DNA of 64,000 nucleotides from Halomonas sp. LBP4 (GTDB taxonomy: Bacteria > Pseudomonadota > Gammaproteobacteria > Pseudomonadales > Halomonadaceae), in contig NZ_PDOG01000004.1 in the NCBI RefSeq assembly GCF_003202205.1, positions 462,641 through 526,640 of the forward strand, given 5' to 3'. Made by a program: the position numbers and the translations under genes. Under the pieces are notes generated by a model. The model was not told the origin of the DNA and did not search any database. It saw only the letters and a program-made list of their open reading frames with translations. Below, in pieces: positions 26,123 to 35,530 of the stretch (position 1 is the first letter of the stretch; each line of letters opens with the position of its first letter).

Positions 26123-27415
26123 TTAACGATCGCGCTGGCTCAGCACATTCAACGCCTTGAGCAGGTTGAGTGCCTCGCCGAGCTGGTAGTCCTCGCGCAG
26201 GCGCTCGCCCAGCTCGCCGCGGGTGCGCGGTTCGCCGCGGGAGCGCAGGTGACCCTCCAGGTCGGCCTCGCGCACCCGTAGCTCGCTGCCCTCGGCGACT
26301 TCCAGCCGGCCGCGCACCACCTGGACGTCGGGCTCGATGCCCTGGGCCTGGATCGAGCGACCGCCCGGCGTGAAGTAGAGGGCGGTGGTCAGCTTGAGCC
26401 CCTCGCCGTTGCCCAGCGGCATGATCTGCTGCACCGAGCCCTTGCCGAAGCTCTCGGTACCCATCACCACGCCGCGGCGCTGGTCCTGCAGGGCGCCGGC
26501 GACGATCTCCGCCGCCGAGGCGCTGCCGCCGTTGATCAGCACCACCAGGGGCACGTCCGGCGCGGCGGTCTCGGTGCTGGCCGAGAAGCGCATCTCGGTG
26601 TCCGGCAGGCGTCCCTCGGTGTAGACGATCAACCCGCTGTCGAGGAAGGCGTCGGCCACCGCCACGGCGGCCTGCAGCACGCCGCCGGGGTTGTTGCGCA
26701 GGTCCAGCACCAGGCCGTTGAGGGCGCCCTCGCGCTCCATGCTGGTGAGGGCGCTGCGTACCTGGTCACCGGTGCGGGTCTGGAACTGGCTGACCCGCAG
26801 GTAGCCGTAGCCGGGTTCGAGCAGTTCGCTGCGCACGCTCTCGGTGCGGATCACTTCCCGGGTCAGGGTGAAGGTGCGCGGGGCCTCTTCGCCCTGGCGC
26901 ATGATGGTCAGGCTGATCTCGGTCCCCGGGTCCCCACGCATCAGGTTGACCGCCTCCTGGAGCGAGAGGCGGTCGGTGGGGGTGTCGTCGATGCGCAGGA
27001 TGACGTCCCGGGACTGCAGCCCGGCGCGGGACGCCGGGGTGTCGTCGATGGGGGTGATCACCGTCAGCTGGCCGTCCTGGGTGCCGACCTCGATGCCTAC
27101 GCCGCCGAACTCGCCCTCGGTGGACTCGTGCAGGCTCTGGAACTCCTCGCGGTCGAGATAGGCCGAGTGGGGGTCGAGCTCGCTGAGCATGCCGCGCATG
27201 GCGTTGCGCAACAGGGTGCTGTCGTCGACCTCCTCGACATAGGCGCGCTTGATGCGCTCGAACACCTCGGCGAAGGTCTGGATGTCCTCCACCGGCAGGT
27301 CGTTGGCCGAGGGGGTGGCGGCAGCCGGCAGGGGCAGGGCCAGCAGGGCGACGGGCAGAAGCATCGCCATCAGCCGCCGTGGCGAGGCGGCAGGGCCGGC
27401 GAGACGTGGATGCAT
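26123..27415 (-). CDS. ctpA: Carboxyl-terminal processing protease (S41)
   Basis: This periplasmic protease of 430 residues has a signal peptide ending near ALPLPAAA (about residue 33). A PDZ domain covers about 95-180 with GGVGIEVG. The S41 catalytic domain holds NGGSAS (nucleophile S300) and ESFGKGSVQ (general base K325). The ATG at 27415 is supported by GGAG and leaves a normal signal peptide; an in-frame ATG at 27490 overlaps the envC stop but would bury it. It lies in the gpmI-envC-ctpA group common in gammaproteobacteria, suggesting a link with cell-wall hydrolase control. Confidence 0.93.
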   Translation of the reverse strand: MHPRLAGPAASPRRLMAMLLPVALLALPLPAAATPSANDLPVEDIQTFAEVFERIKRAYVEEVDDSTLLRNAMRGMLSELDPHSAYLDREEFQSLHESTEGEFGGVGIEVGTQDGQLTVITPIDDTPASRAGLQSRDVILRIDDTPTDRLSLQEAVNLMRGDPGTEISLTIMRQGEEAPRTFTLTREVIRTESVRSELLEPGYGYLRVSQFQTRTGDQVRSALTSMEREGALNGLVLDLRNNPGGVLQAAVAVADAFLDSGLIVYTEGRLPDTEMRFSASTETAAPDVPLVVLINGGSASAAEIVAGALQDQRRGVVMGTESFGKGSVQQIMPLGNGEGLKLTTALYFTPGGRSIQAQGIEPDVQVVRGRLEVAEGSELRVREADLEGHLRSRGEPRTRGELGERLREDYQLGEALNLLKALNVLSQRDR

Positions 27416-27486
27416 GCGATCTCCGCTGTTCCATGACGGGCAGCTCAGCATAGCCCGTGGGCGAGGCTGTGGGAAAGGGGCCGGGT

Positions 27487-28629
27487 TCATCGCGAGGCGA
27501 TCCAGGACTGCGGGTCGATCGGCTCGCCGCCGCGGCGGACCTCGAAATAGAGGGCCGGGGTGTCGTGGCCGCCGCTCGCGCCTACCGCCCCCAGGGTGTC
27601 GCCCCGGGAGACCGCCTGGCCCACCTCGACGCCGAAGTGTTGCAAGTGGGCGTGCAGGGTCATCACCTGGTCACCGTGATCGACGATCAGCAGGTTGCCG
27701 AAGCCGCGCATCCAGTCGGCGAACACCACCCGACCGCCGTGGACGGCCCGCACCGGGGTGCCCTCGGCGGCCCGGATCAGCATGCCGTTGCGGTGTACGC
27801 CGTCGCCGCGCCGGAAGCGCGAGGCGACCTGCCCCTGTACCGGCCAGGGCAGCTCACCCTGGGTCTGTTCGATGGCGGTGGAGGGCGGCGGCCGCTGCAG
27901 CCGGGCGAGCGCCTCCTGCACCTCGCGCAGCACCCGCTCGGCGTGGGCACGATCCTGGTTGAGGTCCTCCAGCCGTGCCTGCTCGGTGGCGTAGCGACTG
28001 TCGAGTTCGGCGACCAGCTGGGCACGGCCCTGCATCTGCTCGGCGAGGTCGGCGCTACGGCTCGCCAGTTCCTCGGCCAGGGCGTCGAGGCGCGTGCCGC
28101 GGGCCTCGAGCGCCCGGCGGTTGTCGGCCAGCGCGCTGTCGAGCCGGGCGAGTTCGTCGAGGCGTTCGTTGCGGGCCTTCGCCAGGCGGTTGAGGTAGTG
28201 CTGCAGGCGGTCGAGCCGGGCCGGGTCGTCCTGGTTGAGCAGCAGCTTGAGCTGGGGGGTGAGGCCGAGACGGTAGAGGGCGTCGAGCTGGGCATTGAGC
28301 GCCTCGACCTGGTCGGCGCGTTCGGCCTCGAGGCCATTGCGCCGGGACTCGAGGGCGTCGATCTCGTCGGTGAGCCCGCGGCGCTCGGCCTGCAGGGCGT
28401 CGAGGCGGCGGTGGGTCTCGGCCAGCGCCGTCTCCACCTCGCGCAGCTCGCGACCGGCATCGTCACGGGCCTCGCGGGTGGTGGAGAGGCGCCGGGAGAG
28501 CCCCTGGATCTCCTCGCCGATGGCATCGAGTTGCTCCCGGGCGGCCCGTTCGCTGGGCTGGGCGGCCAGCGGCGGGACCAGGCAGAGGGCCAGCAGCAGC
28601 ACGCCGAGTGTCGCGACACCTCTCGCCAT
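27487..28629 (-). CDS. envC: Murein hydrolase activator EnvC (LytM domain)
   Basis: This 380-residue secreted protein has a signal peptide cleaved after about residue 23 (PPLAA). A long coiled coil spans about residues 28-240, with repeated leucine and glutamate heptads. The C-terminal LytM/M23 domain starts near 255. The zinc ligands of active M23 enzymes are missing: the HxxxD position reads HRNGMLI and the second site HAHLQHF is only partly kept. This degenerate state is normal for EnvC, which activates AmiA/AmiB amidases at the septum instead of cutting peptidoglycan itself. It follows gpmI by 24 bp. Confidence 0.92.
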   Translation of the reverse strand: MARGVATLGVLLLALCLVPPLAAQPSERAAREQLDAIGEEIQGLSRRLSTTREARDDAGRELREVETALAETHRRLDALQAERRGLTDEIDALESRRNGLEAERADQVEALNAQLDALYRLGLTPQLKLLLNQDDPARLDRLQHYLNRLAKARNERLDELARLDSALADNRRALEARGTRLDALAEELASRSADLAEQMQGRAQLVAELDSRYATEQARLEDLNQDRAHAERVLREVQEALARLQRPPPSTAIEQTQGELPWPVQGQVASRFRRGDGVHRNGMLIRAAEGTPVRAVHGGRVVFADWMRGFGNLLIVDHGDQVMTLHAHLQHFGVEVGQAVSRGDTLGAVGASGGHDTPALYFEVRRGGEPIDPQSWIASR

Positions 28630-28653
28630 CCGCTGGCCTCCCGTCGCGCGGTA

Positions 28654-30228
28654 TCAGCCGAAGTCGATCAGCACCCGGCCGCTCATCTCCTCGGGGATCG
28701 CCTGGTCCATCATGGTCAGCAGGGTCGGGGCGATGTCGCACAGGCGGCCGTCGTCGCGGAGCTTCGCCGGGCGGGGGCCGACATAGACCAGCGGCACGTC
28801 GAAGGTGGTGTGGGCGGTCTGGGCGACGCCGGTCTCGGGGTTGACCATCTGCTCGGCGTTGCCGTGGTCGGCGGTGACCAGGCAGGCGCCGCCGGCGCGC
28901 TGGATCGCCTCCACCACCCGGCCGACGCAGGCGTCCACCGCCTCGATGGCCTTGACGGCGGCGTCGAACTTGCCGGTATGACCGACCATGTCGCCGTTGG
29001 CGTAGTTGCAGACGATCAGGTCGTACCGGCCGGAGTCGATCGCCTCCACCAGCCGGTCGGTGACCTCCACGGCGCTCATCTCGGGCTTCTCGTCGTAGGT
29101 CTTCACCTCCTGGGGCGAGGGCACCAGCACCCGGGTCTCGCCGTCGTACTCGTCCTCGCGGCCGCCGGAGAAGAAGAAGGTCACATGGGCGTACTTCTCG
29201 GTCTCGGCGATGCGCAGCTGGGTCAGGCCACGCTTCTCCATTACCTCGCCCAGGGTGTTGGTCAGCTCCGCCGGCGGGAAGGCGGCGGGGGCGGGGATGT
29301 CGGCGGCGTACTGGGTCAGCGTCACCAGGCCGTCGGCGGCGAGGCGCGGGCGGGCGCGGCGCGCGAAGCCGCCGAAGTCGTCCTCGACGAAGGCGCGGGT
29401 CAGCTCCCGGGCACGGTCGGCGCGGAAGTTCATGAAGATGGCGGCGTCACCATCCTCCATGGTGACGGGGGTACCGTCCGGGCGGATGCTGGTGGCGCTG
29501 ACGAACTCGTCGGTCTCGTCGCGCTCGTAGGCGGCGCGCAGGCCCTCCTCGGCGCTTCCCGCGTCGAACTCGCCCTCGCCGAGGGTCAGCAGGTGGTAGG
29601 CCTTCTCGACGCGGTCCCAGCGGTTGTCGCGGTCCATGGCGTAGTAGCGGCCGATGAGCGAGGCGACGAAGCCGTTCTCGGCACCGACCAGCTCGGCGAG
29701 GCGCGCGTTGACGCGCTCGATGGAGGCCAGGGCGCTCTTGGGCGGCATGTCGCGGCCGTCGAGGAAGCCGTGGACGACGATGCGCCGGGCGCCGCGGCGG
29801 GCGGCCAGTTCGGCCATGGCGAGGAAGTGCTCCTCGTGGCTGTGCACGCCCCCCGGCGAGAGCAGGCCCAGCAGGTGAACGGCCTTGCCCGCGGCCACGG
29901 CGGCATCGATGGGCGCGGTGAGCTCGGCGATGGCGTCCAGGTCGCCGTCCTCGATCGCCTTGGTGATGCGGGTGAAGTCCTGGTAGACGATGCGTCCGGC
30001 GCCCAGGTTCATGTGACCGACTTCCGAGTTGCCCATCTGGCCGTCCGGCAGGCCCACGTAGCGGCCGTCGGTGTGGATCAGGGTGGCGGGGTGCTCCTGC
30101 TGCAGGCGGTCCATCACCGGGGTGCGGGCGGCCAGCACGGCGTTGTCCGCGGCGTCGGGGTTGTGGCCGTAGCCGTCGAGAATGATCAGTGCCACCGGGC
30201 GGGGGGCGGAGGTCGAAGCGTCGGTCAT
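28654..30228 (-). CDS. gpmI: 2,3-bisphosphoglycerate-independent phosphoglycerate mutase
   Basis: This 524-residue Mn-dependent enzyme interconverts 3- and 2-phosphoglycerate in glycolysis. [13 protein letters not shown] carries the first metal Asp. [20 protein letters not shown] holds the phospho-serine nucleophile (S in GNSEVGH). VHGFLDGRD and ADHGNAEQM are further metal and substrate sites. The start was set at the ATG that gives the standard N terminus MTDAS; the frame is open 29 codons further, but these overlap the promoter. The gene diverges from yibN. Confidence 0.95.
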   Translation of the reverse strand: MTDASTSAPRPVALIILDGYGHNPDAADNAVLAARTPVMDRLQQEHPATLIHTDGRYVGLPDGQMGNSEVGHMNLGAGRIVYQDFTRITKAIEDGDLDAIAELTAPIDAAVAAGKAVHLLGLLSPGGVHSHEEHFLAMAELAARRGARRIVVHGFLDGRDMPPKSALASIERVNARLAELVGAENGFVASLIGRYYAMDRDNRWDRVEKAYHLLTLGEGEFDAGSAEEGLRAAYERDETDEFVSATSIRPDGTPVTMEDGDAAIFMNFRADRARELTRAFVEDDFGGFARRARPRLAADGLVTLTQYAADIPAPAAFPPAELTNTLGEVMEKRGLTQLRIAETEKYAHVTFFFSGGREDEYDGETRVLVPSPQEVKTYDEKPEMSAVEVTDRLVEAIDSGRYDLIVCNYANGDMVGHTGKFDAAVKAIEAVDACVGRVVEAIQRAGGACLVTADHGNAEQMVNPETGVAQTAHTTFDVPLVYVGPRPAKLRDDGRLCDIAPTLLTMMDQAIPEEMSGRVLIDFG

Positions 30229-30310
30229 GGGGGAAGGGCCTCTTGTTGATGGCGACGCCGCGACGAACGCGGGGCGCTCATCGGGGTCGCGACTTGTTGC
30301 TGCTTGCGGC

Positions 30311-30340
30311 ATCATATCGCATGGCAGCGCCGGGCGTCAT
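30311..30340 (-). promoter_or_regulatory. Probable promoter of gpmI
   Basis: On the minus strand ATGACG (30340-30335) and TATGAT (30316-30311) are 18 bp apart. Transcription would begin near 30304, about 75 bp before the gpmI start codon. Confidence 0.5.
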
Positions 30341-30463
30341 GGTCGCCGTCCGCCGGCCGCGGTTCGCCACGGCTTCGTGTATACTGGGCGCCGCCCGGCG
30401 GCGGGCCTGCGAGCCGTGCCGGTTTCACCCCATCATGCACCGAGTAAAGAGTGTTCCGGACCC

Positions 30464-30886
30464 ATGATCGATCAGCTGTTTGAATTCGTGCAGAATCACC
30501 CGCTGCTGGTGGGTGCCTTCCTGCTGGTGTTGGCCGCCTGGATCGCCTACGAGGTCCGCAACAGCGCCGCCAGCGGCGTGACCGCCAGCGAGGCCACCCA
30601 GCTGATCAACCGCGAGGATGCCGTGGTGCTCGACATCCGGGAAGCGGGCGATTTCAAGGCCGGCCATATCGCTGGCGCGCGCAACATTCCCCAGAGCAAG
30701 CTCGAGAATCGCCTGAACGAGCTCGACAAGTTCAAGGACAAGCCGATCATCGTGGCCTGCAAGCATGGCCAGAGTTCCGGCGTCGCCCTGGCCAAGCTGA
30801 CCAAGGCCGGCTTCGAGCGGGCGGTCAAGCTCAAGGGCGGCATGGCCCAGTGGCAGGCCGATGGTCTCCCCGTGGTCAAGAAGTAA
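30464..30886 (+). CDS. yibN: Membrane-anchored rhodanese-domain protein (YibN)
   Basis: A 140-residue protein with one N-terminal membrane span (about residues 13-29) and a cytoplasmic rhodanese domain. The conserved catalytic cysteine is C99 in ACKHGQSSG, and VVLDIREAGDFKAGHI is the substrate-side CH2A motif. In E. coli yibN-grxC-secB are adjacent; here secB follows by 45 bp and grxC is absent. Recent work connects YibN with membrane protein insertion, and the secB neighbour fits that. A TATACT -10 lies at 30380-30385, about 80 bp upstream. Confidence 0.9.
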   Translation: MIDQLFEFVQNHPLLVGAFLLVLAAWIAYEVRNSAASGVTASEATQLINREDAVVLDIREAGDFKAGHIAGARNIPQSKLENRLNELDKFKDKPIIVACKHGQSSGVALAKLTKAGFERAVKLKGGMAQWQADGLPVVKK

Positions 30887-30931
30887 CCACGCCAACTTCC
30901 TTTTCGTTCACCGTTTCAAAGGACCTTTCCC

Positions 30932-31447
30932 ATGGCGGAAGAGAACAACCAGAACGCCGGCGCGGCCGCCGGCCAGCAGGACAAGCCGCAACTGCAGTTC
31001 GCCCTGCAGCGCATCTATGTCAAGGACATCTCCTTCGAGGCCCCCAACTCGCCGACCGTGTTCCAGCAGCCGTTCAAGCCCAAGGTCGGCCTGGACCTGA
31101 ACACCTCCAGCCAGCAGGTGGGCGACGGCCTCTACGAGGTGGTGGTCAAGGTCACCGCCCAGGTGACCCACAGCGAGGAGGGGACCACCTCCTTCCTGGC
31201 CGAGATCGAGCAGGCCGGCCTGTTCCGCATCAGCGGCATCGAGGGGGCGCAACTCGACCACACCCTGGGCGCCTTCTGCCCCAACGTGCTCTTCCCCTAT
31301 GCCCGCGAGTGCATCGACAACCTGGTCAACCGTGGCGGCTTCCCGCCGCTGATGCTGGCGCCGGTCAACTTCGAGGCGATCTACGCCCAGAAGAAGAAGC
31401 GCGAGGCCGAGCAGGCACAGCAGCAGGGCGAGCAGACGACCCAGTAA
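30932..31447 (+). CDS. secB: Protein-export chaperone SecB
   Basis: SecB, 171 residues, is a tetrameric cytoplasmic chaperone that keeps preproteins unfolded and hands them to SecA. The core runs FALQRIYVKDISFEAPNSP, VVVKVTAQ, EIEQAGLF and GAFCPNVLFPYARECI. The N terminus (AEENNQNAGAAAGQQ) and the Gln/Glu-rich C-terminal tail are longer than usual and look disordered. It is preceded by yibN and followed 19 bp later by rsmE. Confidence 0.97.
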   Translation: MAEENNQNAGAAAGQQDKPQLQFALQRIYVKDISFEAPNSPTVFQQPFKPKVGLDLNTSSQQVGDGLYEVVVKVTAQVTHSEEGTTSFLAEIEQAGLFRISGIEGAQLDHTLGAFCPNVLFPYARECIDNLVNRGGFPPLMLAPVNFEAIYAQKKKREAEQAQQQGEQTTQ

Positions 31448-31466
31448 AGGCAAGGGGCGGCGATCG

Positions 31467-32216
31467 ATGAAGACCGAGGCCAGGTCCCTGGCAAGAGCCC
31501 CGCGCATCCACGTCGCCGCCGACTTCACCGTCGGCGGCGATGTCGTTCTGCCCGAAGGCGCCGCGCGCCATGTGGCGCGGGTGCTGCGCCTGGGCGTGGG
31601 GGCGTCGCTGGTGCTGTTCGACGGCCGTGGCCAGGAGGCCCGCGCGGTGCTGGTGGAGGCTGGTCGCAAGCGGGTGGTGGCGCGCATCGAGGCCGTCGAG
31701 GCCGGCCGCGGCGAGTCGCCGCTGGCGGTGCACCTGGGCCAGGCGATTTCCAAGGGCGACCGCATGGACTACGCCATCCAGAAGGCCGTGGAGCTGGGGG
31801 TGGCGGCGATCACCCCGCTCCATACCGAGCACGGCGACGTGCGCCTCAAGGGCGAACGCGAGGCGAAGAAGCTCGCCCACTGGCAGGCGGTGGCCGCCAG
31901 CGCCTGCGAGCAGTGCGGTCGCGCCACCCTGCCGCCTATCCATCCCCCCGTTGCCCTGGCCGACTGGCTGGCCGACCGCGGCGAGGCCCTGCGGCTGGTG
32001 CTGCATCCCGGCACCCGGGGCGCGCTCGAGCATGAGCCCGCTCCCGCCAGCGCCGCCCTGCTGATCGGCCCGGAAGGCGGCCTGTCCGACGCCGAGGTCG
32101 AGGCCGCCCTGGCCGCCGACTTCGCCTCCCTCTCCCTCGGCCCGCGCATCCTGCGCACCGAGACTGCCCCGGTGGTGGCGCTCTCCCTGCTGCAGCATCG
32201 CTTCGGGGATCTGTGA
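31467..32216 (+). CDS. rsmE: 16S rRNA m3U1498 methyltransferase
   Basis: This 249-residue SPOUT-class enzyme methylates N3 of U1498 in 16S rRNA using S-adenosylmethionine. An N-terminal PUA-like domain contains AARHVARVLRLGVG. The C-terminal trefoil-knot carries LIGPEGGLSDAEV and LGPRILRTETAP, both typical of RsmE. It lies close behind secB, while in many relatives rsmE is next to gshB. Here gshB is 2.4 kb further right, after an inserted MFS gene and a cvfB-like gene. It converges on the MFS gene. Confidence 0.94.
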   Translation: MKTEARSLARAPRIHVAADFTVGGDVVLPEGAARHVARVLRLGVGASLVLFDGRGQEARAVLVEAGRKRVVARIEAVEAGRGESPLAVHLGQAISKGDRMDYAIQKAVELGVAAITPLHTEHGDVRLKGEREAKKLAHWQAVAASACEQCGRATLPPIHPPVALADWLADRGEALRLVLHPGTRGALEHEPAPASAALLIGPEGGLSDAEVEAALAADFASLSLGPRILRTETAPVVALSLLQHRFGDL

Positions 32217-32292
32217 CAGTCAGAAGGTGATGGACTCAGCGGGCGGCTTTCTGATGCGGTTGCAACTGTCGGAGGAAGTCGAGAGCGGTGGT

Positions 32293-33564
32293 TCAACTAC
32301 GGGCTGCCTCCGCCGTGGCCTCGTCGAAGCGGTCGACCCGGCGCAGCGGGGCGAAGGCGCGCATCCACACGCCGACCACCGCCAGGGTGCCGAGCCCGCC
32401 GATCACCGCCGCCGGCACCACGCCGACCCAGGCGGCCATGCTGCCGGCGCGGAACTCGCCGAGCTCGTTGGAGGAGCCGATGAACAGCATGTTGACGGCG
32501 TTGACCCGGCCGCGCATCTCGTCCGGGGTGGCCAGCTGGATCAGCGTCATGCGCACGTAGACGCTGATCATGTCGGCGGCGCCGGCGACCAGCATGGCGG
32601 CCAGCGACAGCCAGAACAGCGTCGAGAAGGCGAACACCAGGTTGGCGACGCCGAACACCGCTACCGCGGCGAACATCACCGTCCCGGCGTGGCGCCGGAT
32701 GCCGCGCACCCCCAGGTAGAGCCCCATCAGCAGCGCGCCGACGGCGATGGCGCTGCGCAGCGCGCCCAGGCCCTCGGGGCCCACGTGCAGCACCTCCTGG
32801 GCATAGATCGGCAGCAGCGCCACCACGCCGCCCAGCAGCACCGCGAACAGGTCCAGGGAGATGGCGCCGAGGATGATCGGCTGGTGGCGGATATAGCCGA
32901 TGCCCGCGGTGAAGCGTCGCCAGGCGGTGGCCTCCAGGGGCCCGCTCTGCTGGGCATGGCGGAGCGGCACCGGCACCAGCAGCGCCAGGGCCGCCACGAA
33001 GCCGCCCAGGCACACCGCATAGGCCAGGCTGCCGCCCACCGCGTAGAGAATGCCCCCGAGCAGAGGGCCGCCGATCACCGCGATCTTCATGATCGAGCTG
33101 TTGAGCGCGATGGCCTGGGCGAGCTGGGCGCGGGGCACGATGTTCGGCAGCAGGCTCTGCAGGGTCGGTCCGGTGAAGGCCCGGGCGCAGCCGAACAGCG
33201 CCAGCACGGCATAGTAGGGCGTCACGTCGCCGCCGGCGGCGGCGGAGAGCGCCAGCAGCAGGGCGCTGCACAGGGCCTGCACGGCCCAGCTGAGCTGCAG
33301 GATGCGCTTGCGCGGGAAGCGATCGACCAGGTCGCCGGCGGGAAGCAACAACAGCACCATGGGCAGGAACTGGGCCAGGCCCACATAGGCCAGCGACATG
33401 GGATCGCGGGTGATGGCGTAGACCTGCCAGGCCACCACCACGGCCTGGATCTGCATGGCAAACACCGCCGCCAGCCGCGAGAGGAGGAAGCTCAGGAAGC
33501 CGGGCTGGCGGTGGAGGGGCAGAAGGTCGTCGGTGGAGCCGTGGGTGATGACGCCGGGTCGCAT
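32293..33564 (-). CDS. MFS transporter, EntS-like
   Basis: A 423-residue major facilitator with about 12 hydrophobic segments. The loop between helices 2 and 3 (GDLVDRFPRKRIL) is the MFS signature A. The overall pattern, including DEMRGRVNAVNMLFIGSSNELGE near the C-terminal third, is that of the MFS_3/EntS group, whose characterised member exports enterobactin. No siderophore genes are nearby, so substrate remains open. The gene is transcribed opposite to both neighbours and separates rsmE from gshB, which suggests a later insertion. Confidence 0.82.
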   Translation of the reverse strand: MRPGVITHGSTDDLLPLHRQPGFLSFLLSRLAAVFAMQIQAVVVAWQVYAITRDPMSLAYVGLAQFLPMVLLLLPAGDLVDRFPRKRILQLSWAVQALCSALLLALSAAAGGDVTPYYAVLALFGCARAFTGPTLQSLLPNIVPRAQLAQAIALNSSIMKIAVIGGPLLGGILYAVGGSLAYAVCLGGFVAALALLVPVPLRHAQQSGPLEATAWRRFTAGIGYIRHQPIILGAISLDLFAVLLGGVVALLPIYAQEVLHVGPEGLGALRSAIAVGALLMGLYLGVRGIRRHAGTVMFAAVAVFGVANLVFAFSTLFWLSLAAMLVAGAADMISVYVRMTLIQLATPDEMRGRVNAVNMLFIGSSNELGEFRAGSMAAWVGVVPAAVIGGLGTLAVVGVWMRAFAPLRRVDRFDEATAEAARS

Positions 33565-33652
33565 GGGCCTGTCGTGTGGATGGAACGAAGCTCGAGTCTA
33601 GCCGCTCGGTGGATCACATTCATTCGACGCATGGCACGCACGCAGTACCCTT

Positions 33653-33678
33653 CGGCGGCCCGGGTGGCCGCCGTTTTT
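33653..33678 (+). terminator. Intrinsic terminator with no obvious upstream gene
   Basis: CGGCGGCC-CGGGT-GGCCGCCG forms an 8-bp stem and 5-base loop followed by TTTTT on the plus strand. It lies between the divergent MFS and cvfB-like genes, where no plus-strand gene is recognised upstream. The last T of the run is also the first base of an extended -10 sequence. Confidence 0.7.
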
Positions 33679-33686
33679 GTCATAAT
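33678..33686 (+). promoter_or_regulatory. Extended -10 promoter of the cvfB-like gene
   Basis: TGTCATAAT matches TGnTATAAT at all but one position. It would start transcription near 33693, about 23 bp before the ATG at 33716. No good -35 is needed for such promoters. It directly abuts the terminator. Confidence 0.5.
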
Positions 33687-33715
33687 GGCGGCACACTTCC
33701 GCTGGAAATCGCGCC

Positions 33716-34462
33716 ATGCCTGACTCCCGAGACCCCCGCCCCGGCCATGCGCCGCGCCCTGCCGCTTCGCCCGGTACACGCTCAGCCCGCCGTTATCGGG
33801 CCCCGAAGACGGCGGTCGGCGAGGTCGCCTACCTCGAGGTGGTCACGGTCAACGACACCGGCGCCTTCCTCGACTGGGGCCACCCCCGCGACCTGCTGCT
33901 GCCCTATGGCGAGCAGCACTTCCGCCCCTCGGTGGGCAAGCGGGTGCTGGTGATGATCTACGAGGACCAGCAGGGACGGCCGGTGGCCACGCAGAAGCTC
34001 GACCGCTTCGTCCAGGACGAAGCGGCGGGGCTGGCGCCGGGCGACGAGGTGACGCTGGTGATCGCCGACCAGACCGACCTCGGCTTCAAGACGGTGGTGA
34101 ACCACCGCTTCTGGGGGCTGCTCTACCGTGACGACGTGACCCGGCCGCTGCGCCGCGGCCAGCGCGTCACCGGCTTTATCAAGCGGCTGCGCGACGACGG
34201 CCGGCTGGATCTCTCGCTGCTGCCCCCGGGCGAGGCGCGCCTCGACGTGGTGGGCGAGCAGGTGCTCCAGGCGCTGCGCACGAGCGGCGGCTTTCTGCCG
34301 CTCTCGGACAAGAGCAATGCCGGCGAGATCAAGGCGCGTCTGGGGGTGAGCAAGAACGCCTTCAAGCAGGCGATCGGGCGGCTCTACAAGCGGCGGCTGA
34401 TCGTCATCGAGGCGGCCGGCATCCGCCTGGCACCGGGTAACGACGGCGACGCGAGCCGCTAG
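33716..34462 (+). CDS. S1-domain RNA-binding protein, CvfB-like
   Basis: A 248-residue protein of the CvfB/YitL family, which combines tandem S1-like OB-fold domains with a C-terminal winged helix that binds RNA. The segments VVTVNDTGAFLDWGHPRDLLLPYGEQ and LYRDDVTRPLRRGQRVTGFIKRLRDDGRLDLSL are the S1-like units. The terminal helix-turn-helix is at about residues 195-235 (SNAGEIKARLGVSKNAFKQAIG). The N-terminal 30 residues are rich in Arg and Pro. CvfB homologues affect virulence factors in Staphylococcus; the role in this organism is not known. Confidence 0.85.
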   Translation: MPDSRDPRPGHAPRPAASPGTRSARRYRAPKTAVGEVAYLEVVTVNDTGAFLDWGHPRDLLLPYGEQHFRPSVGKRVLVMIYEDQQGRPVATQKLDRFVQDEAAGLAPGDEVTLVIADQTDLGFKTVVNHRFWGLLYRDDVTRPLRRGQRVTGFIKRLRDDGRLDLSLLPPGEARLDVVGEQVLQALRTSGGFLPLSDKSNAGEIKARLGVSKNAFKQAIGRLYKRRLIVIEAAGIRLAPGNDGDASR

Positions 34463-34570
34463 GTCCCGGCCGCTTCCGGGGGCCGCCCCCGGCCTGCGTG
34501 CCTTGGTGTTGCCGCGGGCCCTGCGGCATACTGCCGGCATCCCCATTCTTTCCTGTGGACACCCGAACCG

Positions 34571-35527
34571 ATGAGCGAACGCATGCTGAGGGTCGGTGTG
34601 GTGATGGATCCCATCGCCGACATCGCCTACAAGAAGGACACCACCATGGCCATGCTGTGGGCCGCCCGGGACCGCGGCTGGTCGCTGCACTACCTGGAGC
34701 AGGAGGACCTCTTCCTGCGCGAAGGCCGTGCCTTCGGCCGCCTGCGTGACCTCGCGGTGCACCGCGACCCCACCCACTGGTATGACCTGGGCGAGCCCGA
34801 GCCGAGGCCGCTGGCCGAGCTCGACGTGATCCTGATGCGCAAGGATCCGCCGGTGGACGCCCACTTCCTCAACGCCGTGCATCTGCTGGGCTTCGCCGAG
34901 CGCGAGGGCGTGCTGGTGGTCAACCCGACCCGGGCGCTGCTCGAGTGCAACGAGAAGCTCTTCGCCCAGCAGTTTCCCCAGTGCTGCACCCCGACCCTGG
35001 TCTCCTGCAGCGAACCGGTGCTGCGGGCCTTCCATGCCGAACACCGGGACGTGATCTTCAAGCCGCTGGACGGCATGGGCGGCAGCGGGATCTTCCACGT
35101 GCAGCCGGAGGGCCGCAACCTCGGCGCCATCATCGAGACCCTCACCGAGCGCGGCCAGCGCCAGATCATGGCCCAGCGCTATATCCCCGAAATCAGCGAT
35201 GGCGACACCCGTATCCTGCTGGTGGAGGGGGAGCCGGTGCCCTTCGGCCTCGCCCGGATGCCCATGGCCGGGGAGACGCGGGGCAACCTGGCCGCCGGCG
35301 GCACCGGCATCAGCCGCGAGCTCACCGCGCGCGATCACTGGCTGGTCGAACAGGTGCAGCCGACGGTCCGCGAGAAGGGGCTGATGTTCGTCGGCCTCGA
35401 CGTGATCGGCGACTACATCACCGAGATCAACGTGACGAGCCCCACCTGCGTGCGCGAGATCGACGACCAGCGCGGCACCGACATTGCCGGCCTGCTGATG
35501 GACGCCATCGAGCGCCGCCTGGGATAA
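34571..35527 (+). CDS. gshB: Glutathione synthetase
   Basis: GshB, 318 residues, joins glycine to gamma-glutamylcysteine using ATP (ATP-grasp fold). VVMDPIADIAYKKDTT is the N-terminal signature; FKPLDGMGGSGIF is the ATP-grasp P-loop region; EINVTSPTCVREID holds the metal site. The gene begins the conserved run gshB-tonB-yqgE-ruvX, also found in Pseudomonas. Confidence 0.96.
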   Translation: MSERMLRVGVVMDPIADIAYKKDTTMAMLWAARDRGWSLHYLEQEDLFLREGRAFGRLRDLAVHRDPTHWYDLGEPEPRPLAELDVILMRKDPPVDAHFLNAVHLLGFAEREGVLVVNPTRALLECNEKLFAQQFPQCCTPTLVSCSEPVLRAFHAEHRDVIFKPLDGMGGSGIFHVQPEGRNLGAIIETLTERGQRQIMAQRYIPEISDGDTRILLVEGEPVPFGLARMPMAGETRGNLAAGGTGISRELTARDHWLVEQVQPTVREKGLMFVGLDVIGDYITEINVTSPTCVREIDDQRGTDIAGLLMDAIERRLG

Positions 35528-35530
35528 GCC

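Noticed and set aside
27457..30249. 930-codon open frame on the plus strand
   Set aside because: It runs antisense to envC and gpmI, both certain genes; the composition (Gly, Gln, His, Val rich) is typical for such shadows.
32227..33723. 498-codon open frame opposite the MFS transporter
   Set aside because: His/Gln/Gly-rich low-complexity translation without start signals; the minus strand has a clear 12-span transporter.
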